From the NCBI GenBank assembly GCA_008360955.1, contig LUCM01007389.1, forward strand, positions 11,541-75,540: DNA of 64,000 bases, in the 5' to 3' direction. A program made the position numbers and the translations under genes. This document shows, one piece after another, positions 1 to 12,172 of this stretch (position 1 is the stretch's first letter; each line of letters opens with the position of its first letter). This DNA is from Fasciolopsis buskii. Its lineage: Eukaryota > Platyhelminthes > Trematoda > Plagiorchiida > Fasciolidae. The notes under the pieces were generated by a model. That model ran no database searches. It worked only from the letters and a program-made list of their open reading frames with translations, and had not been told where the DNA came from.

Positions 1-720
1 AAGTGCTTGGGCGTTACAAATCCTCGCTTTAGTCGTCTGCCGTTTCGATATTAATAACATGAGTTGACGAGACAGGATTTAAGTTTCTCTAAATCCTCTG
101 GAGCGGACGGCATCAAATCCAACAGTTGACTAAACAGATTTTCAAATTCAACCTCCATATTTAGTTGCTTGGTTTTGTTAGATGGGCAACAGAGTTTTGG
201 TCCTAATGATAGGACCTCAAACAATCTCTTATCCAGGCTTACATAAAACAAGTTGTGAACGAGTCTTTTCGGACCCGACGGGGACTCACCACTGGTTTTG
301 TCTAGATTGACGGTTTTCCTCAGCGTTGGCCGCAATCGCTCCAATTAGTTTCGCCTTATTGAACGAGCGTAGGCGATGGACCTTTCTCTTTCTTCTTCAG
401 CCAGCTTGTCGAGGACTCTTTCCGAGTTCAAAAAATTTCGCTCCAGTTCTGATGCCCGATTGATTACCGTGTCTCGCTCGTTCAGGGCTTGGCGACATAA
501 GGACACATTACTAATGTTCACGCGAGTTCTCCTCAAAACAGTGCGATATAGTTTGGGATACTCTGATTTGTGGATACACTCATCGATAAACTGACCACGA
601 GCACTAACCAGGGCCAATTTCGTACAAAACTTAAAGTAACTGTTAAGCTCACGTAGTACGGCGGGGTCCTTGATTTGCTTCAAACGTTTGAAAATCCCAC
701 AGAACACATTGAAAACAACA
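1..720 (-). mobile_element. Penelope-like element fragment, N-terminal ORF region
   Basis: Reading leftwards from about 707, one minus-strand frame encodes 120 residues, hits an in-frame TAA at 345-347, then continues in the same frame for 97 more residues to 51. The protein carries the Penelope-like N-terminal signature: VHNL, a few residues later FEVLSLGPK, then an acidic stretch MEVEFENLFSQLLDL. The first part is basic and helical, as expected for the region upstream of the reverse transcriptase in trematode Penelope-like elements. The RT domain itself would lie beyond the window edge. The internal stop and lost frame near position 50 show a dead or decaying copy. The family call rests on recall of the signature, not on a search. 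Confidence 0.7.
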
Positions 721-1100
721 CAACGTGGCGAATTTGTAATGGTCTAAAGCATTTTTTACTGTGCCTCAGTAAACAGATCGTTTCCGAAGCTAAAAGCAAT
801 GAGTTGAGACTAAAACATTTGGAAACCATGAGACTAGGAACACTCAGTTAAGGCTAAGTAACCAAGAGGAGCAGTATCAACACACAGTCACCGACTTTGG
901 AGGTGAACTCCCCCTGCCTAATGCTTATATGGAAGGCCGATTGTTGCCCCTGGCCTCGGTCGTACAAGTTTGGATTCGGCAATCAGTATCGTTTTTCTAT
1001 TCAGAATTCTATTCTATAATGTGAGTGACAATCCTTTGCGGTTCCTTTTTCTGAAATGCTTTAATCTCCTCGTTGATTGTTTGTTGAATTCTTCCTGCAG

Positions 1101-1326
1101 CAAACCGAAAAGTGAACATAATTCTGACGGTCCGGAACTGCGCGGTGTTTTAACGGAACGAAACCTAGATCCACCTGCACGTTCGTTTCCGCGTCGTCGC
1201 TTGATATGTGATGATGATGAACTGGAAGTGGCTAGGACCGTTTCAAACGGGACAACCTCTCATGGGTCCTCCGGGACCTCAACTGTTAAACATCCGAACG
1301 GTGCGAGGCAGTCGTCACGTTCGAAG
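1101..1326 (+). CDS. internal coding exon of an unrecognised gene
   Basis: A 226-bp open segment is bounded by a pyrimidine-rich acceptor ending CTGCAG at 1100 and a good donor GTGAGA at 1327. It reads 75 full codons in the frame starting at 1102 (incoming split codon, outgoing phase 0). The peptide is hydrophilic and probably disordered: basic runs (FPRRRL), an acidic run DDDELE, then Ser/Thr/Gly-rich sequence ending SSRSK. Such peptides are typical of linkers in signalling or regulatory proteins, but no family is recognisable. No partner exon was found with confidence between here and the tetraspanin start. If read through the donor, the frame stops at 1438-1440, so it could also be a terminal exon. 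Confidence 0.45.
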
Positions 1327-1440
1327 GTGAGAAAAGATGCGCTGTTTCTGAAAGAATCACATGCTATTCCATATTTACATGACCAATTTCGCATTGGTTT
1401 TGACTCAAATCATACATTCGTGCTCGATTTTTGTAATTAA

Positions 1441-3790
1441 TGACAGTTACAGTAAAAACAATTAAAAAGTTCATTACGTGTGTAGTTATTTCCCGGCCCA
1501 TAAGTAATCTGATTTCTTTCTTAGTTTATTGATTCATGCACCTTTGTAGTCAGCAGCCATTTGGGTGGTGTGTTTGTGATATTAATTTTCATTTATGTTT
1601 TGAGAGATAAATACAGTGGCGTATAAGCTCAGTTTTTTGCCATTCCGTTCACTATGTAGTCGTTGGCTATACAAATTAGCCAATTCAACTGTATTGAGAT
1701 GAAATCCAGGATAAAAGTGGGAACATAATAATAGTGGTAGTGGGGCCCGGTAAATTGGTCTTTCTGATTTGGTTTAAAAATTCCAGGTTGATCTTTACCT
1801 TCTTATAGAATTTAAGTCACTTGCCATCTTTTTACTCGACAAAAATAACAGACTATGTTTTGTATTTTCCGTATTTCAGCGTACCGCGAAAACTTGATCT
1901 AAATGAGTAAGAATTACAACCGTTTGTTCTTTTTATTGGTGAAAATTGTCAAGTTTCAACTGATCAATCTTGTGCAATCCAGAAATGTGGTTGTTGCAAG
2001 CGTAATAGACCTACCCCTTACCCAATACTCCTCTTGTTTTCCGACTTGTTGATGCTTGGCCCTGGAAACCGACTGAGAAATCAGGTTCCATTTTCTTCTT
2101 TTTGTTTAGTACTTTCCGGCCAGCTGATAAGTTTGTGTTTATCGATTAACTTATATGTTCTGTGCCATGCTAAAGCAAATAGATGACAGGTCTGTTCAAG
2201 TTGAGAACTAACTATTGCGCTGCCCTTTGCTTGCCTATGAAAGACCTCATCGGTCATTTGGGATTATAATTGGTCGCACTATCCGCTCCCTTGGGTGCAA
2301 CTTGATGCATTAATCGAGTCCATCCTCATGATACAGTAGCTATAAATAGTATGGATTACCTTTTTGCAATTCCTATCGAACAATATTTGGTTCGACTTTG
2401 TTGTGGACGTTCTATACCGAATTTATTTAAACCCAGCCAAGTTAGAACTTGAGTAAACAGTTGACAACAGTGATCAAAGTGTTTTTTTGTGACTAATCCA
2501 GTCAAAAACTGTTCCAGCACAAATTTTATCAGTTATTTCGGTCCTTACTATTGTATTCGATAAATTCGATGAACAGATCCGTATGCTACTCCGAATGTCC
2601 GTGAGTTGCGGAATGGTTGTCATCGGTGGGTAGTCGTGAACACGGTGGGGTTGTATGAGGTGTTGAGCTTTCTCCTGACAAGCGAATAGTTGAAGTCTAA
2701 CTTCCACACAAACTTTCATTTTGATAGCTTGTGCAAGGTTGCTCGTGTTTCCTTCGGTAGCTACCTGTGCGAAATATGTCTGTCGTTGTTTCCAACCTAG
2801 AAGCCCCATTGGCATCAAAGGTACACCATCATATTTTAAGGCACTTTCTGACTGACTGCATTACTGTACTTCAGTCACTTCTGAACTGAGGTGTCGATGT
2901 ATAACTAATGTGGTTAGTTCTAACAGCAATGTTTTACCGACCAGTGTCAGTACCGAACCCAAGTGTTCACTAGTTCATGCAGCGCTTTGAAGCTAAGAAT
3001 GGATCCACAAGACAGAAAGGCGGTGACAGGTCGCCAATAGTTAATCCTGGTTTAATCGACGGTCATTCAGAGACAAGATATCGAGTCGCCTGATTTGGCT
3101 CTGCCGTAGGTTAATTGTTAGACCGAAATGTGTATCCTCTACCGCTTGGTTGAAGGTTGATACCGGTGTGTGGTGTGTGATAAATTCAACAGTGTAGATA
3201 AGTTATTTGGTCCGATTTAGCGAATCTTTTATTTTCCCGGTCCCACAATCAAAGTTAAGAAGCCGAAAAGCAGTGTGGCTTTCAGCAGTTTTTACCGTGC
3301 TAAACGAACTAGCAATTAAGGGCTGCTAAATCAGTTTATTGGGTTCGCGGGTTGACGAGCTAGTTCAGCATTCCTTAGTTGTTCCTACTGACCGCTGCCC
3401 TTCTTCCCGAATTGCACTTTGCAATAGAATATGCAAAGTGGGTAAGGGTGGGGAAAGGAAAGAATACCCTTGTGAACAATGAGAACGAAAAAATTATGGT
3501 GTTAGCTAGGCTGCAATATCGGATTTGCTCTCTGGGTAATTATATCCCTAATAGTTCACATCGGGTATCTCGTACGTGCGGATTGTGTTACTTACTTTGT
3601 CGCTAGCGCGACATTAGGATTTTTCAACTGTCAGAGATATTCCAACGGAATAATGTTTACTTGTTGCCGCATGCAATAAAGCTGTCGGAAAGAAATCTAG
3701 GCCATTGGCTCCGAAACTTGGTGTGGCATAGAATCCTTTAAGGTCTCTGTAGCGTAGGTGTTTTTACGAAACGAACGACAGCTAATAACC
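1441..3790. other. no gene recognised
   Basis: Non-coding by inspection. A few short open frames occur (for example minus 2474-2818, 114 residues) without recognisable motifs or convincing paired splice sites. No RNA gene or repeat could be supported here. Confidence 0.4.
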
Positions 3791-3799
3791 AACTACCAC

Positions 3800-3885
3800 G
3801 GTAACGACCGGCGGATTTGAGATTTGAACCTCTTATCCTTTGAAATGACAGATTCCTCATCTACATAACTACCGCCGTCTTTGTG
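3800..3885 (-). repeat. tRNA-related SINE remnant
   Basis: On the minus strand the sequence has a B-box-like GGTTCAAATC about 60 bases downstream of a degenerate A-box region (GTAGTTATGTAGATGAGG), ending in CCGCCGG. It is preceded by ATCTGTCATTT, which recurs in the minus-strand element near 7.86 kb, suggesting one family. The anticodon arm does not fold cleanly, so it is a tRNA-derived remnant and not a functional tRNA. Confidence 0.45.
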
Positions 3886-4004
3886 AAACCACACATTTAG
3901 AGATATTCAATTCCTAGCGGGTCGACTCTCCTGTGAGTGTCGGTAACCGGGAGATTGTCGTCGCACACATCAACAACAGCTGGGGAAGATATACTACCGG
4001 ATCT

Positions 4005-4165
4005 TGACCGGCGATGGTCAAACAGATGTGATCATTGCGTTTGTAACGTAAAGGTCACGGGTTCAAATCCTCCCACTGCCGGTCAACTTCTCCGCCTAGC
4101 AGTCCTCTGCTATGGACCACGTCCTGAAAATGATTTACACTGTTATTTTAATAATAGATGAAGTA
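4005..4165 (+). repeat. tRNA-derived SINE, copy A1
   Basis: Contains AACGTAAAGGTCACGGGTTC followed by AAATCCTCCCACTGCC, a clear B box, then a shared tail (CCTCTGCT, GTCCTGAAAATGATTTACAC, TTATTTTAATAATAGATGAAG). The same order of blocks occurs at 18465-18635, so the two are copies of one SINE family. The A-box region is degenerate. Confidence 0.7.
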
Positions 4166-4929
4166 AAAGATTAAAAAATTACCCATGTGGGCAAGTTAGT
4201 CGTGACACCATAGACTGTTTGCCACAATTTCTAGTTGGGTTTTGTTCTATAACTTTCAAAAACATGTATCTGCACTCAGTACATAGACATCTAAAATGAA
4301 CACATTTGCGGATATTCTGTCGGAAACTGTGATTGCTCAGGTGACTGTTCTTCTCTTTGGATTTGTTTATTTTACCGAACATAATGCTGTTCTTAACACA
4401 CTTGGTTTACGAAATGTAGTACGTTTTTCTACCATATGTGATGTACATCTGGGTGTACGACTTACAAACATACTAGTTCCTTTTTGTCCTGTACCGCGCA
4501 ATCCATTGTGTGTTGAAAATATCCAACAGTATATGGTCAGACTAACCGATACACAATGCTCAAAAACAATGACGAACCATAATTCAGAGAAATTGTTTGT
4601 CAGATGACCCACAAGATCGGGGACTAAAACCGGTTTCCCGGCTTTCAAATCACAACCCTACGGTTTTCTCTGAATATGTCGCTGATTACCACGGTTTTTG
4701 TCTTAATCGTTCTTGTCCACTTGAGGCTGTCACTGCATGGTGATAGATACTCGTTCCCATCATCTAAGCAATTGAAAAAGAAGAAACAATAGGATGTTTT
4801 GAACGGTTATTAAGTTCAAGTCAAACGGCTCATTGCAATAATCAAGCGGAAGATAATCAAATGATTTATGTATACCAGCCCTAGGTAAATGCTATTGCCG
4901 TGATACGTAAAAAAATTATAAAATACTCA

Positions 4930-5600
4930 TGTGAGAATAACTTCAGCCACGAAGTGTGGTCATCCTGCGAAACTGAACCCCTCTTTCATCTTAATATCTT
5001 ACTGCATGTCTCTGTCTGACTGTCGCACCCTGACTTTTTCATCAACCCTTGAATCGACTATAATGTTCTACTGGCTGCGGAAAATTAGCCTACTAACCTT
5101 GATAGATTGTTGACTACAATCCTGCATCAGTCTTCTGAAGAGGACCTGTTGACTGGCTTACCCCTTTTCAAGCTCCAGACCTGATGCAGTACTCAGTCTG
5201 CTCAACTTACTAGTTTCGGGTTTGGACAGAAGATGCAAAACAGTTTTGCTTGATTATTCTCGCTCAATTTGCTCTCCACAAGTGGTGTTGATGCAGACTA
5301 ATCCACGGCCGCTTCAAAGCTCGACAGCATTTTAGGAACTCTCCTCTCCTTCCTATCAGTTTTAGTATCCCACAAGGTTCAGTATTTTCCTCTTGTCCTT
5401 TAAACAACTTACCGTTACCATGCTTGACTGTCTATCCTTCGGATTGCACCTTTCACGCACAGATCTCAGACTATCCGTGTATGGTCCAGTCCGAAGGGCA
5501 ATCAGTCAAACAGCAATATCAATCTGGCGACCTACTAAATAGATATTGAGATCTGCATTTGATTCTCATAACTGCCAATTATTCTCGCTTGTCTGTGAAA
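4930..5600 (+). mobile_element. decayed CR1-like LINE, reverse-transcriptase fragment
   Basis: Plus-strand frames shift repeatedly but preserve RT blocks in order: LLVSGLDRRCKTVLLDYS (comparable to the LDxRCKT...LDYSxAF block of CR1-type RTs) near 5195-5255, and SIPQGSVFSS followed by NLPLP (the VPQGSVLSP...NDLP block) near 5370-5420. No single frame stays open, and the catalytic YADD motif was not found downstream. It is an old, inactive copy. Boundaries are approximate; similar debris may run to about 5.9 kb. Confidence 0.5.
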
Positions 5601-5899
5601 GGAAGATTTTTAACTGCTGATAAAGTCCACGAAGCCTCTCAATATGCGGTGAAGTATTCGGCAGTACGCTTGTAATCACTGTCCTGGATAGATGCTTACG
5701 AAATACTCGCATTAGCCCTTGCACACTTGACTTTCGTACACTACTTCTTGCAGATTCTCAGTTTGAGTTCTTCTTTGCTCGCAAGTTAACCGAGATTATT
5801 TTGCCACGTCTTGCTCTTCTGCTTGCTGATTCAACGATAGCTCCCATAGATCAGAGGAACCGTTTGCTTGATTGAACAAGAATGTTTTCTTGGATTTCT

Positions 5900-6715
5900 T
5901 CCTCATAGTCCAGCTCTTACGATTGTATGTTCACGGTATGCGGAAAAAGCTTGGCACTTATCCACCGTGTTGCATACTGAGTTCAGTACAACACATTAGT
6001 GAAAGAATAATGGTTGTTAATGCTGAACTCAGCTGAATGCATGCACCGCAGCTACCCCTTCTACTTGAATTGAGAATGCACTCGAACTTTCAAATTTGCA
6101 GACCTTTTAATGGCTCGTTTGTTGGGAAAATTGTAACTATAACCAGTCGCCTGCGTCCTGTGGTTCATCGCGGTGCTTCACAAGCCAAAGTCATGGACAA
6201 AATCTATGATTGAAATCATCTTGTATCTTCTCGCCTGACTGTATCACTTCCGGTCGTTCTTTCTGAAATGATGAAATTTTCGTCCTCTTGTTCTATCTTA
6301 GTTGCCCAAAGGTCACGGTTTGTCGCAGATGGAAATTCGGGTACGATGGGATACACTGAGACCTTGACAAATGCAGTAATTTTGAACCGAGAAGGCGTTG
6401 AATCACCGGTTGTTGTTCATTGTGGGAGAGCAAACTGTGATTAGAAAGTTTGTAATCAATAGAAAAGAATTGTATAATCTACAAAGACCAAAGCAACATA
6501 TCACCAAGCATAATGCAGAAGGCTGATTAGTCAGCAAGCGTTAGCGGCCCCTCACTGCCGATACACGAAGTTTCCGCATCAGGAGGAGTGAATCGAAGAA
6601 CCACAAAGACCCGTAATGTTGGCGCATGTTTCACTCATGTATTCCTTCGTCTTGTATACACCAAGTGCTTTTAGAATTAGACAAGACACGGTTTCTAACA
6701 CCTTTTACTTTCTTT
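5900..6715. other. no gene recognised
   Basis: Non-coding by inspection. It may include further decayed sequence from the LINE just upstream, but no motif could be named. Confidence 0.35.
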
Positions 6716-6719
6716 TAAG

Positions 6720-7030
6720 AATTATTACGGACATAGGACCAAATGATGTAAGGAGTGTATCGAAGAATCGATGCGCCATGTATTTGTTTTAATTGTAAAT
6801 GATATAATATTAATAACGCAGCGTTGTTGGTAGATGTAATGCGCCAGCGTTTCGACCACCATGGGTAGTCTTTCTCAAGGCAAGTTTTACAAACTGGTTA
6901 CAAATCGTATTGCTCAGGATTGTAAAACTTGCCTTGAGAAAGACTACTCACGGTGGTCGAAACCTTGACACATTACATCTACCAACAACGCTGTGTTATT
7001 AACATTAGATCATTCACAATTATTACGGAC
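6720..7030. repeat. long inverted repeat flanked by a 13-bp direct repeat
   Basis: Two arms of about 101 bp, 6791-6891 and 6921-7021, are roughly 90% complementary with a 29-bp loop. Each arm, read in its own direction, contains CTTGAGAAAGACTAC, a short loop and GTGGTCGAAAC. This resembles the stem II plus GAAAC segment of hammerhead-like motifs in Penelope-like elements, although the CUGANGA core is altered. The 13-mer AATTATTACGGAC occurs exactly at 6720-6732 and again at 7018-7030, and would serve as a target-site duplication. About 58 bp between the left 13-mer and the left arm is not part of the palindrome. Confidence 0.75.
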
Positions 7031-7834
7031 GCACTTTCGAAATCCCATGAATAGTTCTGTTGTTGTTCCCGAATGTCTTATCCGTAACCCTTCGTTAGTT
7101 CAGACCCTCACTTCTCTTCGCTTCTTTCCATTTCAGATCCGCTAATCAAAAATCGTTGCCAAGGAAGCAGTCACATTAACTGATTATGGTAACAGAAGAG
7201 TGAAGTTCTTCCCCTAATAACCTACGACATTGTATTTTCTAAGGATTCAGCGCATCTAATATTAGCTGTCATGCATTTCTTATTCATCTCCACTCAGTCT
7301 TTGTGACCTGTACTTAAAAAACTAGTTGAATCCCACCGAAACTTGTCGACTGCACTCACGCTTACTATCAGAGATGCACATACACGTCTAGCATATTGTG
7401 CTCCAAATCACGGGGCTTTTGAAATGACCTCTTCAGTGAATTCATTTGCACTGGTGTGTTGCGTTGGCTTTGTCTGTCTTACCGACTTTCCATGTTCGTT
7501 TTCTCAAATATACTTTTTCTTCCTTCTCGTGTGTCATATATTTAAGTACGCGTCAAGTTCCCTCAAGTGATACTTGGATATAAATTATGCGCAGTTCTGT
7601 CAGATTGGATGGAAGCGTTTCGGGAGCGTATCGGTTGAAATCTAAGTGGTCGAATGGAAGCTCTTGTTTGCATGTTCACAAGCTAAGAGCAAGGGCCAAA
7701 TTTCACCAGGAGTAATCATCAATCGTCATGTGACCGTTAGATGTAGACCATTCTCCTTTGCTTTTGGTTTATTCCAGCAGTAATATAACGATTTTGCTAA
7801 TTTCAAGAGAGATACAGCCAAACTGATCCTTGGC

Positions 7835-7905
7835 TGGAGGAATCGAACCGGCGTTCGAAAATGACAGATCACTGAGATTCAAGCTTGATATTGGATGTGC
7901 TATCG
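7835..7905 (-). repeat. tRNA-related SINE remnant
   Basis: On the minus strand, GATCTGTCATTT is followed by CGAACGCCGGTTCGATTCC and TCCAGCC, a near-consensus B box (GGTTCGATTCC). It shares the TCTGTCATTT block with the minus-strand element at 3.8 kb. No complete tRNA fold was found. Confidence 0.45.
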
Positions 7906-8534
7906 TGATTAGTTAGTGGCAATCAGGTCGAAGTTCTTTGGCTGACCAGAAGGATTTATATGCGTGGATTGAACTGGTGGTTAATTTCAATCACACGCGA
8001 TGAAGTTGCGCATATCCTTCGATACAGGTCACTTGAAGGTCAGCAGCCTTTCAGCATTAGTTTAAATTAGCGTTATATTTAGCGTATCCCTTTTTAACCT
8101 AACCAGAAGCTCTGCAGGTAGGCTTTACCTAGCGAGAAAACTAATGTATCAGCTGGGGTCTAGCGTTGTATTTGAGTCATCGGACCCTTTTGCTGGTTAA
8201 TGAGAGCAGGTTATTTTGCCTGGCTAGATGCAAAGAAATGGTTCATACATCAGTCAAGTGCTACCTGTTACCAAAGTCGACTTAGGGGTGACAGATTTCA
8301 ACCTCTCAAGTGTAGATGTGATAGTCAGTGATCCAGATCGCTCAATCGCACCCCGATGGATATTTTCCCAATTACCAGAGGCTCACTTGGTGGATTGTGA
8401 GAACATGTTAGCTGACCTATCTGAAAGTCATATTTACCACCGGTATACTTTGTATTCTCAAGGTTTCGCAACTCTTTCTGACGAAATACATTAAGTTTAC
8501 TTACTGTGAAGTGATGTGTTCGTTTAGCGAACTT

Positions 8535-8996
8535 TCAAATGAAATCAAAGTGACACCTAACAAATCGCAAAGTTGTTGGCTTGCTCGTAGTAATTTTTCC
8601 CATTCCGAATACCTCATAATTTAAAAAAATGAATACACGATCCTCTGATTTGCGGAAACTGTCGTCCTCATCCCGGGCGACAAACAGACAAATAAATAGA
8701 GAAACCCAGGGATATGCGCGTGATTTTTTCTCCTCGTTGTATGTTGCATTTACCGCAGTTGTAAAGTACAAACTGTGCTCTAGCGTATAACGAAGCACAA
8801 CTGATCGATTTCCGAAAACGGTCGGTGGATTACCGTGAAACGCACGGATAATTTGTTTGGTCACAGTAACAGCAGATAGTTTAGGGAGTCTTGCTACATC
8901 GGATTTGCGTCCAAGTAAGTTCTGTTCATTTCGTCTATTCTTGAAAAGGGATATACTCGGATTCGTTTGTTTTTCGGTTGCCTTTTTTGATTTCAC
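8535..8996 (-). CDS. unrecognised 153-residue open frame, possible exon
   Basis: This is one of the longer uninterrupted frames outside the two assembled genes. The stretch KQIIRAFHGNPPTVFGNRSVVLRYTLEH... looks protein-like, and a usable donor (GTAAAT) follows ...LYFTTA at about 8750. No convincing acceptor, start or family signature was found. It may be chance or retroelement debris. Confidence 0.2.
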   Translation of the reverse strand: MKSKKATEKQTNPSISLFKNRRNEQNLLGRKSDVARLPKLSAVTVTKQIIRAFHGNPPTVFGNRSVVLRYTLEHSLYFTTAVNATYNEEKKSRAYPWVSLFICLFVARDEDDSFRKSEDRVFIFLNYEVFGMGKITTSKPTTLRFVRCHFDFI

Positions 8997-11900
8997 GCAG
9001 TGTTGTAATCAGGATTTCCGATGACATTCCATTGGGCAGTGTGTCATTGTTGATTTATTATTACTCAGTTGGAATTTCTTATGACGATCCTTCAGCCCTG
9101 ATGGAGTAATTTCGATTGCATCTGCTAAAGAGGCTATGTCCTTTCCAGTATTGGTTGAAGTACGAGCATTATCTATCAAGACCTAATCAGCCTTCGAACT
9201 GATGATCATTTGCACAGGCCTGTTTGAATGCAAATCTAGAAATAGCCATAGATTTATTTTATTTGTTGTGGTCCAAACTGGAATACCACTGTCGTCAGTG
9301 GCGTGCATCTATACGAATCCCGTAGGCTCACCTCTGTGCACAGTCTGAATCAGAAGTAACCGAGTTATGGTCGTTAGGATAAATAGGTACAAATTCGACC
9401 TTCTTGAAATGCAACCCTCTAACCTGTGTGATTACGCACTGCCACACTGAGAGCACTGCTTTCAGGGAGAAATCAGCAGTTTCTGCGTGACTGATGGTAC
9501 GAAAAAAACGTACTCCGAAGGCGTCAGACTAATGGAGAAGTGTTTTGTTTGGGGAGAGGGACGTACTGTAGTTTCATTTTTGACACTGATTAACCAGAAA
9601 CAAATCAGAGGAAGAAAAGAGGATAAAGTAACCACATAATAAGAGGAATGATGTAGATGAAAAATATTTCGAAATCGAGTGGGCCACTGAATACGGTACT
9701 TAGACACACCATCCAGTGTCTCCAACCATCCCATAGAAGGATTTTAGCATACTTCAAACCAGATGTCCCACTATACCTAATTGGGACAGTTCAATAACCA
9801 AGGTTTCCGCACCTTTTCCCCGTGCTATAGTTCGAACAGTTCTGTCCATCTTTCTACCGATATCCCCACTTCGGAGAACAGCGTTTATCTAAGGAGCTTA
9901 TTTACAGGCATGCGCAACAGCTCAACCACCCTAGTTTATTAGGACTCAGTACTTTTTCTAAGAATTGCGGTCCCTGGCCGAGTACTTCACACAACTCGTT
10001 CTTCACCCCATGGTTCAATGTGTTACTGAATGTGAACGTCCCCTGTCGAGGGCATCTTGGCAAACTGTCAATCGCAACCGTGTCAGCGGTCACCACTGAA
10101 GGTGGCCGGTTGGTGAGACAGAATATGGACCTGCTGAATCATTGAATGATGTGTTCTCGGTAGCGGTTATACTGAGGAAGACAAGGGAAGTTCAGTTGAT
10201 TTGTCTCTCTATTCATGGTAAACTGAATGCTTGGGATATTGTAGAAAAAGTTTTACTCAACATTACTGGAGGAGATGGCAAAAATTCTCGACAGTTTTAG
10301 GCAAACTGATGAAAAAATGAGAACAGTTGATCACAAACGAGACAGTTGTAATCAACGGGGAAGACCACTGACGAAGCCATTACCTAAAATTTCGGTCGTT
10401 TCGGGTTTTTTCCTGGCAATTGGCTAGATTGTAATCATTAGCCACAAGGCGATCGATGATCTTCCTGCGGCTACATGCATTTCCAAACACGCATAATAGA
10501 CGTAGTTTATTTTTTTGTTATCGAATACCGAATTATGCAATAGAACAAAACTCACTGTATCCCCGAGCTGAGAAGTGGTTTCCCTCTGTGAATAGCATGA
10601 TTAGAACTTGAAATCAACGGTGTGCAGGTTAAGATAAATTACTGAAATCGAATCGACACCAAATGATCACAATAAATCCGATACGCACACATCTTTGAAT
10701 TGAAATTAGTTATTTCCGCCAAATAGATTAGATTTTTGTGCTTTGCTCTCAAACCGTTTTCAGTGCGTCAAGGAGGGCATGCATCTACTAAATTGGGCCA
10801 TTAAATTTGTTTTTGCATTGAACCAGAATTAAATGCCGTTTTGCAGTGAAAAGAAAACATCATGTTAATAAATGGAAACTAAAATCTCATACCTGTTGAA
10901 AGCGCCCGACTGAGCAAAATAAGGTCATTCTCCGCGACCGTAGCAGATATCGACCGATCGAGACAATGAGATAGCTTCACACATCGTCTTCCGTCCAAGG
11001 TCCATTATGACAACCACCGTGATGGAGAGGCCTGGCACCTTTATTTGGTGACCTGCAGAATGTCTTTGGTTTTAAGTGTTCACTGTTTTAGGTACAAATA
11101 ATGTTATCGATGATTAAGCAGTATATGACCGAACCTATTTATAATGGTTAACCTGTTTTCGAGGTTAGCGCCTTTCTCATCAGTCCATTTCCCTGTTTGA
11201 CATGCTTGAAACATGAAATAACCACTTGGACCTATTTCACGTTTTCAAAATGGCGTGAGCAGAAAGAGTCATAAGTATTTCCTATCTAAATGGGCTTTTC
11301 GTTCGCACACATGTCACTTCCCAGGGTTACCCTAACTATATACGACGGAGAAGAAGAAAGGAGTTGAATCGGATATTCCGTAAACGCTTTCGCTGAAGTT
11401 CTAATTGTAGTGCGCATTTTGTTGAAGTAGTTGGTCAGTGGCCCGCGTCTTTTTTAATAAAAATGCAATGCAACACCTGAGTAATCTCCAAATCACTCAG
11501 GAATCACCTCTCCCCTGAACTGACGTTTATAATAAAAAATTAAAATTACCTCGATAGCAGAATAGCAAACGACCCGTTCTGTCCGGTACATTTTATTTGA
11601 AATAGAGACAACGGTTGACTCGTGGTTCGTTCACGATGTCCAAGCATTGTGTCGTTTTTTTTGGAATTCCTTCCGAACCGCCCGCTGTTCCCGAAATTGG
11701 TTGCGGAGCATGCTGGGGAAACTTCAAATGCTGTGAATAAGTTTTCAGCCCACAGTTGGAATGTTACAATGCGCGAGCGTACGATTCGTGTGACATTGTG
11801 CTGTGACATCGCTGAGACAGGCAGCCAGAGAAATCAGCGAGTCAGAATGAACGCCCGACATGTAAAAAGGCTTGAATATCATTCAGTGTTTGATTACCAA

Positions 11901-12059
11901 CGACCCACCAATCAGGTTATTCCAATTACTTGCAGTAGCATCCGATACATGGTCTCATTGTTATCCAGTGGATTACAGCGCGTCAATTTTTCCGGCTCTT
12001 TTGATGAGTTTCGGGCTTACAAATGCCCTTCTTAGATACCCCCCACTTTTTTCTCTTTT
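8997..12059. other. no gene recognised
   Basis: Intergenic by inspection, upstream of the tetraspanin gene and therefore likely to contain its promoter. No TATA-like or other promoter element could be assigned. Short open frames here show no motifs. Confidence 0.35.
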
Positions 12060-12076
12060 TCTGCCTTGCTCCACAG
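12039..12076 (+). promoter_or_regulatory. strong 3' splice site upstream of the tetraspanin start codon
   Basis: A pyrimidine tract of more than 30 bases ends in CCACAG at 12076, 33 bases before the tetraspanin ATG. It would serve either as the acceptor of a 5'UTR intron or as a spliced-leader trans-splice site, a mechanism known in flatworms. The sequence alone does not say which. Confidence 0.45.
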
Positions 12077-12109
12077 AATTGTGTTCTTCCAACAAACTGT
12101 TAAACGAGA

Positions 12110-12172
12110 ATGCGTGTCTCCGTGGCCAGTGCAGCGCGTTGGTTTGTCATCGTCGTGAATGCGATCGCAGGA
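12110..12172 (+). CDS. tetraspanin exon 1
   Basis: Encodes residues 1-21: a short basic N-terminus and the first half of TM1 (RWFVIVVNAIAG). The ATG is the first in frame after the strong acceptor at 12076. The donor is a perfect GTAAGT, phase 0. The Asn inside TM1 is the family's usual polar residue. Confidence 0.85.

Noticed and set aside
9462..10096. Minus-strand frames of 64-90 codons as exons
   Set aside because: No recognisable motif and no convincing paired splice sites.
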